Shown: positions 45,683 to 53,619 of the stretch, piece after piece | Layout of the letters: each line of letters starts with the position of its first letter | How positions within the stretch are numbered: position 1 is the stretch's first letter | Assembly (NCBI RefSeq): GCF_002866065.1 | Contig: NZ_LNJZ01000009.1 | Span: forward strand, 186,001-250,000 | Reading direction: 5' to 3' | Source: Thiopseudomonas denitrificans | Lineage (GTDB): Bacteria; Pseudomonadota; Gammaproteobacteria; Pseudomonadales; Pseudomonadaceae | DNA length: 64,000 nt | Made by a program: the position numbers and the translations under genes | Notes under the pieces: model-generated | Database searches by the model: none | Seen by the model: the letters and a program-made list of their open reading frames with translations, nothing else | Told to the model about the DNA's origin: nothing

Positions 45683-46714
45683 ATGCCGAAAAAACTCTTG
45701 CAAACTAACCTCCTGCTGTTACTCGTGGCCATGATCTGGGGCAGCGCCTTTGTCGCCCAGCGGCTGGGCATGGACAGCATCGGCCCGCTGCTATTTTCCG
45801 GTTTGCGTTTCATTCTCGGCGCTCTGGTGGTGCTGCCTTTTCTGCTTTATCGCCGCCATGCGGGCAAGGTCAGTACGCCCTTTCTCGACCAGTCCCTGCT
45901 GCGCGGCGGTTTTCTGCTGGGCCTGATCGTCACCGCCGGCATCAACCTGCAACAGGCCGGCCTGCTGTTTACCAGTGTGTCCCATGCCGGTTTCATCACC
46001 GGCATGTATGTACTGATGGTGCCCCTGCTGGGTCTGCTGATCGGCCTGCGTACCAACACCGGTACCTGGCTGGGCGTTGTGCTGGCCATGTGCGGCCTGT
46101 ACCTGCTGACGGTAGAAGACGGTTTCCGCATTGCCGGCGGTGACTGGCTGCAGCTGGCCAGTGCACTATGCTGGGCTGTGCAGGTACTGGTGATGGGGTA
46201 TCTGGCCAAAAAGCACGACCCGCTGCGGCTGGCCTTTATCCAGTTCGTCACCTGCGCCGTTTTCAGCCTGCTGGCGGCCCTGTTGCTGGAACCTTTCTCC
46301 CTGCCACACATAGTGCAGGCCGCACCGGCCCTGCTGTACGCCGGCATCCTGTCCATCGGCATCGCTTTCAGCCTGCAGGCGATCGCGCTGCAGCGGGCCC
46401 GGCCGGCGCACGCCGCCATCATCCTGTCGCTGGAAGGCGTGTTTGCGGCGATTGCCGCAGCGCTGTTCCTTGGCGAAACTCTGTCGGTACAAGGCTATTT
46501 CGGTGCTGCCCTGATGCTGGGTGCCATGTTGCTGGCCCAGCTGTGGCCGCAGCAGCCACAACCCGCACCAGGCACCGAGCCGCTGCACTGTCTGAGCACC
46601 GGACCGGCCGCCCTGCCGGTCAGTGACGGCCAGACTGTTGTCATGGACGTTGCAACAGCGCCTGTTCCTGCAGCGGCGTCAGCGGACGCTTTGCCGCCAG
46701 ATAGTGACGGTTGA
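45683..46714 (+). CDS. EamA/DMT-superfamily exporter
   Basis: 343 residues with ten membrane helices in two EamA repeats: LLLLVAMIWGSAFVAQRLGMDSIGP...LRFILGALVVLP starts the first, and ASALCWAVQVLVMGYLAKKHDPLRLAFIQ starts the second, which ends EGVFAAIAAALFLGETL...GAALMLGAMLLAQL. These carriers export amino acids or other small metabolites. After the last helix the protein has an unusual Pro/Ala-rich tail of about 50 residues that reads through the 3' end of the opposite-strand DTW gene; the true stop may have been lost. No substrate can be named. Confidence 0.88.
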   Translation: MPKKLLQTNLLLLLVAMIWGSAFVAQRLGMDSIGPLLFSGLRFILGALVVLPFLLYRRHAGKVSTPFLDQSLLRGGFLLGLIVTAGINLQQAGLLFTSVSHAGFITGMYVLMVPLLGLLIGLRTNTGTWLGVVLAMCGLYLLTVEDGFRIAGGDWLQLASALCWAVQVLVMGYLAKKHDPLRLAFIQFVTCAVFSLLAALLLEPFSLPHIVQAAPALLYAGILSIGIAFSLQAIALQRARPAHAAIILSLEGVFAAIAAALFLGETLSVQGYFGAALMLGAMLLAQLWPQQPQPAPGTEPLHCLSTGPAALPVSDGQTVVMDVATAPVPAAASADALPPDSDG

Positions 46715-47357
46715 AACGGGCAAACCAGCCGGCCAGCGCCTGTGCCGCCTCTGTATCCCCGGCCTGCTGCAGGCAGTGCACCATGACCTCGGCGGTCGAT
46801 AGCTGTTCGGCGCTCTGTGCGGTACGCAGGTGATAGCGCGAAACCTGCTGTGGCTGCAGGCTGAGCACCGGCAATTTCTGCAGATATTCCGACTTGCGGT
46901 ACATCTTGCGCGCTTCCTGCCAGGTGCCATCAAGCAGCACGAACAAGGGACGCTTGCCGCTGTTGTCGGCTCCGGCCGTTGCAGGCAGCTCATGCACCAC
47001 CGGCTGGCCGGCAACCGCATTGTCGGCCGGAAACACCAGCCATGGCTGCCACTGCGGGTTTGCCAGCAGCGCCAGCATATCGGGGCCAGGCTCGGTGCGC
47101 GACCAGAGGAAGGCATGGGTATCCGGCACCACATCAGCAATCAGCCAGCCGGTGTTGCTCGGCTTGAGCGGTTCCTTGTCGGCCATCAGCAGGCAGACAC
47201 CGCTGTGCGCCGCCACCTGCGGCTGCCAGGCACAGATACAGTAGCGCTCGGCCACCCGGCAACGCGGGCAGCGCACCAGCAGTGCGCCACGGGCGGCAAA
47301 GGGTTTCTGGCTGCGGGCCAGACGCGCGGCGCGCAAGCGGGCTACGGCGTGGGGCAT
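46641..47357 (-). CDS. tapT: DTW-domain tRNA-uridine aminocarboxypropyltransferase (TapT type)
   Basis: 238 residues. The DTW family adds the 3-amino-3-carboxypropyl group from SAM to uridine (acp3U) in tRNA. The N-terminal metal site CPRCRVAERYCICAW and the LLDGTWQEARKMYRKSEYLQKLP motif (the DxTW signature), then the YHLRTAQSAEQLSTAEV segment, are all family features. The start at 47357 has GGAG spaced 7 nt. It converges on the DMT gene and overlaps it by 74 bp. TapT versus another DTW paralogue cannot be settled by eye. Confidence 0.87.
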   Translation of the reverse strand: MPHAVARLRAARLARSQKPFAARGALLVRCPRCRVAERYCICAWQPQVAAHSGVCLLMADKEPLKPSNTGWLIADVVPDTHAFLWSRTEPGPDMLALLANPQWQPWLVFPADNAVAGQPVVHELPATAGADNSGKRPLFVLLDGTWQEARKMYRKSEYLQKLPVLSLQPQQVSRYHLRTAQSAEQLSTAEVMVHCLQQAGDTEAAQALAGWFARFNRHYLAAKRPLTPLQEQALLQRP

Positions 47358-47442
47358 GGCGGGGCTCCAAAAAGCGGCTACCTTAGCATGGCCCATGTTT
47401 CCATGGGAGCCGGTTTTCCGCACAACCAGCCGCCAGCCGGCT

Positions 47443-47610
47443 ATAAGTCCGGTCTATTCGGGCATTGATTTGTAGATCCGGTCTCTTCGGGCATTGATTT
47501 GTAGGTCCGAATTTATTCGGACAAGCCCGGCAAAGCCGGGCAGCAGGGCCCGACGTGCGAATGAATTTGTGCCATGCGGGACGTGGTTGTGCGAATGAAT
47601 TCGCACCTAC
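47443..47610. repeat. dispersed REP-like element copy with two extra 29-bp half units
   Basis: 47500-47610 has the same layout as the tandem array units: TGTAGGTCCGAATTTATTCGGAC at one end, GCCCGGC/GCCGGGC in the middle, and GTGCGAATGAATTCGCACCTAC at the other. In front are two steps of 29 bp starting TCCGGTCT(A/C)TTCGGGC at 47448 and 47477. It lies between the DTW gene start and the cytochrome b stop, so the gene-free stretch 47358-47612 is mostly this element. Confidence 0.85.
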
Positions 47611-47612
47611 GG

Positions 47613-48221
47613 TCAACCTTTCGCGTCTTCGTCGTCCAGTTCCTCGTAGCCGGTGATCATGGCATGCACATACTCGTAGAACGGCTTGCCGGTAAAGGCC
47701 AGATAGACGTGGGCAATGAAGAACACCAGCATGGCAAAGGCGGCTGCGGTATGCACAATCGCCACCGGCGCCAGCGTCAGCCAGCCCAGCCCCAGCTGCG
47801 GCCAGTAGGGATACAGCAAGTACAGCATGCCGCTGACCCAGATCACCGGCGAGATCAGCAGCTTGAACACCAGATAGGCCAGCCGCTGCAGCGGGTTGTG
47901 CTTGGCACTGAGCGACTTCTTGTAGGGCTTTTCCTCGTCCTTGAACATGCCGAACGCGTAGTAGCGCGCCATCGCGGCCAGCTTCTCGGTGGTCGGTATG
48001 TACTGGCGCCACTCGCCGGTGGTGAAGTGCCAGAAGATCGCGAACAGCCAGAGGGCGATCAGCAACAGCGCCATGACGATGTGCGCATTCACCGCCGTCT
48101 CGAAGCCGAGCCAGCTGTAACTGGAGTGGATCTCGAAGCCGGTCAGCATCAGGCCGATGATCAGCGCTGCCTGCGACCAGTGCCAGAAACGTTCGAATCT
48201 TTTGTAAACCATGACCTTCAT
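47613..48221 (-). CDS. cytochrome b (b561/formate-dehydrogenase gamma-like)
   Basis: 202 residues with four membrane helices. Conserved histidines suited to two hemes b are RFWHWSQAALIIGLMLTGFEIH, AVNAHIVMALLLIALWLFAIFWHFTTGEW, and a C-terminal VHTAAAFAMLVFFIAHVYLAFTG. It overlaps the upstream octaheme cytochrome gene by 4 bp (ATGA), so the two are coupled. The likely job is electron exchange between the quinone pool and the periplasmic octaheme protein, comparable with the cytochrome b next to Otr in Shewanella (family knowledge). Confidence 0.88.
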   Translation of the reverse strand: MKVMVYKRFERFWHWSQAALIIGLMLTGFEIHSSYSWLGFETAVNAHIVMALLLIALWLFAIFWHFTTGEWRQYIPTTEKLAAMARYYAFGMFKDEEKPYKKSLSAKHNPLQRLAYLVFKLLISPVIWVSGMLYLLYPYWPQLGLGWLTLAPVAIVHTAAAFAMLVFFIAHVYLAFTGKPFYEYVHAMITGYEELDDEDAKG

Positions 48222-49882
48222 GAGCGCTTCCTCCCGAAAATGATGCGGCCCAGCAGATGCACCAGCACCCCGGCCAGAGCGGCCCAGATGGCCCAGGTAC
48301 CCAGGCGGTCAACCCAGACCGAGGAATCACGACCCGGCATGTAGAAGCCCTTCAGCTCGGCCAGGCGGCCATCGCGGGCATGACAGGAGTCGCACTGCAG
48401 TGCCTGCTCCTTGGGTGCCACCATGTGGGTGATCGGCCAGAACATCTCGTTGTCGACAAAACCGTGCTTGCCGCTGAACGGATCCGGTGCCGCGCCGGTT
48501 GCCACGGCATCAGCCTGACCAACCATCAGCGCCTTGACCCAGTTGAAGTTGGTCCAGAGCGCATCATCGCCATCCGGGCCGAACACGTTGGTCGCCAGCA
48601 GGCGGCTGGTCTGCTTGTCGTAGGGCTGCTTGCCGGTCATGCGCTTGAACGGCCAGATACGTGAATCGGGATCATCATGGCTGCCCTTGACCTTGTTGAC
48701 CGACACCCGCTTCTCCGGATCGATCTCGTCATCCAGCATGGTGTACTCGACCTGGCCGTCAAACCAGCGGTAGACCGGCGGCACGTTGACCGCGTTGCGG
48801 AACTCGCCCTTGTGGTTGGCATAGGTCATCCAGCCATTGTCGTCATATTCGAAATACAGCACCGGCTTGCCTTTGGCATTGAGCACCAGTTCGCCGTTTT
48901 CGTCCCGTTTCATCTTCGTGCCGGCCTGCGACCAGTCCCAGTACATCTTGGTCGGCACGCCACCACGGGCAAACTCGGGAATGTGACAGGTCTGGCATGC
49001 CACCTTGCCGGTGTGGTCATTGAGCTTGTTGTTGACGCCGAAATCGTGCGGCTTGTCGCCATGACAGGACTCGCAACTGGCACGACCGCCATGACTGCTG
49101 CCGGGAATGTCGATGCCGTGGGTATCCTTGGCTTCCATGGCATAACGGCTGCCGGCCACGCTGTGCTCGTCCGAGGTGTGGCAGGTGGCACAACTGAAGT
49201 TGAGGCCGCCCGCATCCATGTGCACGTCCAGCGCCCGGTCGGGATTGATCAGCGAGCTGTCCAGATCGCCGTGCTTGACCCCGTCACCGCCACCCCCGAA
49301 GAAGTGACAGCTGCCGCAGTTCTGGCGACTGGTCGGGCCGACATTGCGTGCCACCATGCCCAGATCGACCTTTTTCACCGGGCGCTTGTTCTCGATCTTG
49401 TATTCGCCGTTGACCAGCACATCCTCATAGGCCGGATGTCCGGCACCGGCTTCGGTTTTCAGGTAGGTGGCGGTGGTGTCGTGACAGGCCAGGCAGTCGA
49501 CGTTCTGCTCGGCAGTGAAATCGAAATCCTTGTCTTCCCAGCCATAGCCGATATGACAGGAGGTACAACGCGGATAGTTGGACTTGAGGCTGCCACAGAA
49601 CACGTTGGGCTCATGCTTCTTGCCCAGCAGCTGTCCGGTTTGTGGCTGATTGAACTCCCACTTCCAGTGGGTGGTCTGCTGCAGCTGTTTTGCCGCCTCG
49701 GTATGGCAGGCGAGACAGGCACGGGTGACTTCCGGACCGCTGGCAAAGTCTTTTTGCAGCTCGGCGAACTTGCCGTGATCCGCAGTTGACGAGCCCGGCT
49801 TTACCGGAAGCCCGGTGCTTGCTGCCGCCGACCAGGAGCCGGCCACCAGCAACAAGAGACAGATCCTGATTAGAGTGCGCAT
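48218..49882 (-). CDS. octaheme cytochrome c, tetrathionate reductase (Otr) family
   Basis: 554 residues. It has a signal peptide (MRTLIRICLLLLVAGSWSAA), eight CxxCH heme sites in order CLACH (56-60), CTSCH, CLACH, CGSCH, CATCH, CESCH, CQTCH and CDSCH, and a C-terminal membrane anchor (WAIWAALAGVLVHLLGRIIFG). Heme number, size and the segments EPNVFCGSLKSNYPRCTSCHIGYGW and HVPPVYRW-type (here NVPPVYRWFDG) fit the octaheme tetrathionate reductase family, whose Shewanella member reduces tetrathionate, nitrite and hydroxylamine in vitro. The paired cytochrome b supports quinol-linked reduction. With tsdBA in the same window, tetrathionate is an attractive substrate, but nitrogen compounds are possible. 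Confidence 0.88.
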   Translation of the reverse strand: MRTLIRICLLLLVAGSWSAAASTGLPVKPGSSTADHGKFAELQKDFASGPEVTRACLACHTEAAKQLQQTTHWKWEFNQPQTGQLLGKKHEPNVFCGSLKSNYPRCTSCHIGYGWEDKDFDFTAEQNVDCLACHDTTATYLKTEAGAGHPAYEDVLVNGEYKIENKRPVKKVDLGMVARNVGPTSRQNCGSCHFFGGGGDGVKHGDLDSSLINPDRALDVHMDAGGLNFSCATCHTSDEHSVAGSRYAMEAKDTHGIDIPGSSHGGRASCESCHGDKPHDFGVNNKLNDHTGKVACQTCHIPEFARGGVPTKMYWDWSQAGTKMKRDENGELVLNAKGKPVLYFEYDDNGWMTYANHKGEFRNAVNVPPVYRWFDGQVEYTMLDDEIDPEKRVSVNKVKGSHDDPDSRIWPFKRMTGKQPYDKQTSRLLATNVFGPDGDDALWTNFNWVKALMVGQADAVATGAAPDPFSGKHGFVDNEMFWPITHMVAPKEQALQCDSCHARDGRLAELKGFYMPGRDSSVWVDRLGTWAIWAALAGVLVHLLGRIIFGRKRS

Positions 49883-50060
49883 GGCAATGATCCATAAAAT
49901 ACTTAATCTTCAGCTCATACTGTTCCCTGCTACAGAGTGACGCAATGACCTGCGACAATTGACCACGCTTAATTGAGAATGCCTATTACTAACAAGATGT
50001 TGGAGCAAACCCGGAAAAACTCCGAACCGCTGCGCCACAAGCAGACTTTTTGGTCAGCCA

Positions 50061-50095
50061 ATAAAAAGCCCCTCTTCCGCAAGGAAGAAGGGCTT
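50061..50095 (-). terminator. Rho-independent terminator of clpB
   Basis: 13-bp arms with one mismatch or wobble (50066-50078 and 50083-50095), loop GCAA on the plus strand, and a minus-strand TTTTTATT tail at 50061-50068. It lies 17 bp past the clpB stop. Confidence 0.88.
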
Positions 50096-50111
50096 GCTTG
50101 AATCAACAGCC

Positions 50112-52676
50112 TCAGGCGAAGACTATTTCGCCGCCTGCCACCTGTGCCCTGATCTGCGCTCCCTCGCCAAACTGGCCGGAAAGAATCTGCTGGGCCAGCG
50201 GGTTTTCGATCCAGCGCTGGATGGCACGTTTGAGCGGCCGCGCACCATAGACAGGGTCGTAACCCACATCGATCAATTTGTCCATCGCCTCGCTGCTCAG
50301 CTCCAGGCTCAGACCGCGCTCAGCCAGACGCTGACGCAAGCGGCCCAGCTGGATCTGTGCAATGCCGGCAATCTGCTGCTTGTCCAGCGGCTCGAAGATC
50401 ACCAGCTCGTCAATCCGGTTGACGAACTCGGGACGGAAGTGGCTGCCCACGGCATCCATCACCGCGGCACGCTGGGCTTCGCGATCACCGACCAGCTCCT
50501 GGATCTGTGCCGAACCGAGGTTGGAGGTCATCACCACCACGGTATTGCGAAAGTCCACGGTGCGGCCATGGCTGTCGGTCAGGCGACCATCTTCCAGTAC
50601 CTGCAGCAGCACGTTGAACACATCGGGGTGGGCTTTTTCCACTTCGTCCATCAGCACCACGGAATACGGCTTGCGGCGTACCGCCTCGGTCAGGTAGCCG
50701 CCCTCTTCGTAGCCGACATAACCGGGAGGCGCACCGATCAGGCGTGCCACGGAATGCTTCTCCATGAACTCGGACATATCGATGCGCACCATGGCATCCT
50801 CGGTGTCGAACAGGAACTCGGCCAGCGCCTTACACAGCTCGGTCTTGCCCACACCTGTCGGGCCAAGGAACAGGAAGGAGCCTGCCGGGCGATCCGGATC
50901 GGCCAGACCGGCACGTGAACGACGTACCGCGTTGGACACGGCGGTCACCGCCTCGTCCTGGCCAATGACACGGGTGTGCAGCAACTGCTCCATCCTGATC
51001 AGCTTGTCGCGCTCGCCTTCCAGCATCTTGGATACCGGAATGCCGGTCCACTTCGACACCACATCGGCCACTTCCTCGTCGGTGACCTTGTTGCGCAGCA
51101 ACTGATTTTCGCTCTTGCTGTGCTGGTCGACCATCTGCAGGCTGCGCTCCAGATCGGGAATCACGCCATATTGCAGCTCGGCCATGCGGTTAAGATCACC
51201 CTTGCGGCGGGCCAGCTCCATTTCCTGGCGGGCCTGCTCAATCTGCTGCTGCAGCTGGGCAGAACCCTGCACCTCGGCCTTCTCGGATTTCCAGACCTCC
51301 TCTAGGTCGGCATATTCGCGTTCGAAGCGGGCAATTTCCTCTTCCAGCTTTTCCAGCCGCTTGCGGGTGTCGGCGTCGTCTTCCTTCTTCAGGGCTTCAC
51401 GCTCGATCTTCAGCTGGATCAGACGACGATCAAGACGGTCCAGCGCTTCGGGCTTGGAGTCGATTTCCATGCGGATCATGCTGGCCGCCTCGTCAATCAG
51501 GTCGATGGCCTTGTCCGGCAGCTGGCGGTCGGTGATGTAGCGATGGCTGAGTTTGGCGGCGGCAATGATGGCGCCGTCGGTGATGGTGATGCCGTGGTGA
51601 ACCTCGTAGCGCTCTTTCAGGCCGCGCAGGATGGCAATGGTGTCTTCCTCGCTCGGCTCGTCGATCAGCACCTTCTGGAAGCGGCGCTCCAGCGCGGCAT
51701 CCTTCTCGATGTACTGGCGGTATTCGTCCAGCGTGGTGGCCCCGACACAGTGCAGTTCGCCACGCGCCAGCGCCGGCTTGAGCATGTTGCCGGCATCCAT
51801 CGCTCCCTCGCCCTTGCCCGCCCCGACCATGGTGTGCAGTTCGTCAATGAACAGGATAATTTGCCCTTCCTGCTTGGCCAGCTCGCCGAGCAGGGCTTTC
51901 AAGCGCTCCTCGAACTCGCCACGGTATTTGGCACCGGCAATCAGCGCACCCATGTCCAGCGACAGCAGGCGCTTGCCTTTCAGGTTGTCCGGCACTTCGC
52001 CATTGATGATGCGCTGCGCCAGCCCCTCGGCAATGGCGGTCTTGCCCACGCCAGGCTCGCCGATCAGGACCGGGTTATTCTTGGTGCGGCGCTGCAATAC
52101 CTGCACGGTACGGCGGATCTCGTCATCACGGCCGATCACCGGGTCCAGCTTGCCCTGCTCGGCCCGCTCGGTCAGATCGATGCAGTACTTCTCCAGCGCC
52201 TGGCGGGACTGCTCGGCATTGGGGTCATCGACACTGGCACCGCCACGCAGGTTATTGATGGCGTTTTCCAGCGCCTGGCGGCTGACGCCCTGGCCCAGCA
52301 GGATCTTGCCGACACGCGTGTTCTCGTCCATCGCCGCCAGCAACACCAGCTCGCTGGAAATGAACTGGTCTTTCTTCTGTTGTGACAGGCGGTCGGCCTG
52401 GTTGAGCAGGCGCGCCAGATCCTGCGACAGGCTCATGTCGCCGGTGGGACTCTGGATTTTTGGCAAATCCTCCAGTACCCGGTTCAGTTCGGCCTTGAGC
52501 TTGTTGACATCAAAGCCCACCTGCATCAGCAGCGGGCGAATGGCCCCGCCCTGCTGGTCGATCAGCGCCAGCAGCAGGTGGACGGGTTCAATGGCGGTGT
52601 GGTCCTGGCCCAGTGCAACGGACTGGGCATCGGACAGGGCCAGTTGTAATTGACTGGTCAAACGATCGGCTCGCAT
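50112..52676 (-). CDS. clpB: ATP-dependent disaggregase ClpB
   Basis: 854 residues. ClpB is the hexameric Hsp100 that rescues aggregates with DnaK. The N domain is followed by AAA1 (Walker [31 protein letters not shown]), a long coiled-coil middle domain (about residues 400-530, with [25 protein letters not shown]), AAA2 ([24 protein letters not shown]), and the C-terminal domain. The start at 52676 has GGAGG spaced 7 nt. It has its own heat-shock promoter and terminator, hence monocistronic. Confidence 0.98.
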   Translation of the reverse strand: MRADRLTSQLQLALSDAQSVALGQDHTAIEPVHLLLALIDQQGGAIRPLLMQVGFDVNKLKAELNRVLEDLPKIQSPTGDMSLSQDLARLLNQADRLSQQKKDQFISSELVLLAAMDENTRVGKILLGQGVSRQALENAINNLRGGASVDDPNAEQSRQALEKYCIDLTERAEQGKLDPVIGRDDEIRRTVQVLQRRTKNNPVLIGEPGVGKTAIAEGLAQRIINGEVPDNLKGKRLLSLDMGALIAGAKYRGEFEERLKALLGELAKQEGQIILFIDELHTMVGAGKGEGAMDAGNMLKPALARGELHCVGATTLDEYRQYIEKDAALERRFQKVLIDEPSEEDTIAILRGLKERYEVHHGITITDGAIIAAAKLSHRYITDRQLPDKAIDLIDEAASMIRMEIDSKPEALDRLDRRLIQLKIEREALKKEDDADTRKRLEKLEEEIARFEREYADLEEVWKSEKAEVQGSAQLQQQIEQARQEMELARRKGDLNRMAELQYGVIPDLERSLQMVDQHSKSENQLLRNKVTDEEVADVVSKWTGIPVSKMLEGERDKLIRMEQLLHTRVIGQDEAVTAVSNAVRRSRAGLADPDRPAGSFLFLGPTGVGKTELCKALAEFLFDTEDAMVRIDMSEFMEKHSVARLIGAPPGYVGYEEGGYLTEAVRRKPYSVVLMDEVEKAHPDVFNVLLQVLEDGRLTDSHGRTVDFRNTVVVMTSNLGSAQIQELVGDREAQRAAVMDAVGSHFRPEFVNRIDELVIFEPLDKQQIAGIAQIQLGRLRQRLAERGLSLELSSEAMDKLIDVGYDPVYGARPLKRAIQRWIENPLAQQILSGQFGEGAQIRAQVAGGEIVFA

Positions 52677-52758
52677 GTTTTTTCCTCCAGATATCCTGTT
52701 GGGCGAGCCGTGGCGTATATCCATTAGTCTTACCCGGGCTCACCGGTAGCGAATGAAT

Positions 52759-52786
52759 AGATAAGGACGCGACCACAAATTTCAAG
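52759..52786 (-). promoter_or_regulatory. sigma-32 (RpoH) promoter of clpB
   Basis: On the minus strand a perfect -35 CTTGAAA (52780-52786) and -10 CCTTATCT (52759-52766, consensus CCCCATNT) are separated by 13 bp. It lies about 80 bp before the clpB start codon, leaving an untranslated leader. Confidence 0.88.
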
Positions 52787-53353
52787 CCGCCCGCCTTGCT
52801 TCGCTACAAGCAGAAGCCCGTTGACGGACATTTCTGGCGAACGGCTGCCTGCAAGCCGGCCAGCCTCCCACCCGGATTCGCCGCCCGAACAGGTGCCATC
52901 CCCCCTGCCCTGCAGCGCTACACACCAGCAAAGTGATACCTGCCAGGCCATTTTGCAACTGACCAGAAAACATTAAAAAACATTTAAAACATATTAGCAT
53001 GCAAACAATTAGCACGAATCTTGTTGTCGTGCTAATTACATTTAAAGGTCAAACACAGTAGCCTGCTATTAATATGCTCCCAAACTGATAGCATCGAATA
53101 ATCTAAAGGTCGAATACACAATTATCTGCCAAACCCTAGCATAAGCCACAAGCCATGAGCCGCAGTATTCAAGGCCCGGACCAACATCCAAAAAAACCGG
53201 CCACTCATGGAAACAATAAAAACAAACGCTGAAACTTAAACATTTCAGGACATCTTGCAACCCTTATAAAAATAAGACCGGAGGTTGAATAAAAATAAAG
53301 CCCGATTCTCTCGCCTGCGTTAACAAAAACAATTAAATCTGGAGTGCACAGTC
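52787..53353. other. AT-rich upstream region of the symporter operon
   Basis: No supported gene lies in this stretch of about 570 bp; its second half (about 52930-53340) is visibly richer in A+T than the rest of the window. It holds an 11-bp-arm inverted repeat at 53007-53037. It probably contains the promoter and regulator sites of the DUF4212/symporter operon, and perhaps a long leader. A 63-codon minus-strand reading at 53069-53260 has no ribosome site or recognisable content. Confidence 0.6.
53007..53037. promoter_or_regulatory. 11-bp-arm inverted repeat, candidate operator
   Basis: AATTAGCACGA (53007-53017) and its exact complement TCGTGCTAATT (53027-53037) flank a 9-nt spacer. No T-tract follows, so an operator or RNA hairpin is more likely than a terminator. 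It lies about 315 bp upstream of the DUF4212 start. Confidence 0.5.
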
Positions 53354-53617
53354 ATGCCAAAAGAAATTACTGAAAGGGATCAGCAGTACTGGAGTACCAA
53401 CCTCCGCCTGATCATCATCTGCCTCGCCATTTGGGCCTTCGTGTCCTATGGGCTTGGCCTGTTGCTGCGACCGCTGTTCATGGGCATCCACATTGGCGGA
53501 GCCGACCTCGGCTTCTGGTTTGCCCAGCAAGGTTCAATTTTCACCTTCCTCGCCTTGATCGTCTTCTACGCATGGAGAATGAACAAGCTTGATGACGAAT
53601 TTGGTCTGGAGGACTGA
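53354..53617 (+). CDS. DUF4212 small subunit of sodium/solute symporter
   Basis: 87 residues with two membrane helices (LIIICLAIWAFVSYGLGLLL and IFTFLALIVFYAWRMNKLD). The start MPKEITERDQQYWSTNLRLI and the GFWFAQQGSIFTFL motif are characteristic of DUF4212, which is found directly before VC_2705-type symporters and believed to be a small subunit. It is followed 2 bp later by the large subunit. The probable substrate class is acetate or another short carboxylate, judged from the partner. Confidence 0.9.
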   Translation: MPKEITERDQQYWSTNLRLIIICLAIWAFVSYGLGLLLRPLFMGIHIGGADLGFWFAQQGSIFTFLALIVFYAWRMNKLDDEFGLED

Positions 53618-53619
53618 TC

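Noticed and set aside
47448..47522. CRISPR-like 29-bp steps
   Set aside because: Only three steps with no spacers; they are half units of the REP-like element.
48677..49789. 370-codon plus-strand ORF
   Set aside because: Antisense to the octaheme cytochrome gene.
53069..53260. 63-codon minus-strand ORF in the symporter leader
   Set aside because: No ribosome site, aromatic-rich random composition in AT-rich DNA, no family features.
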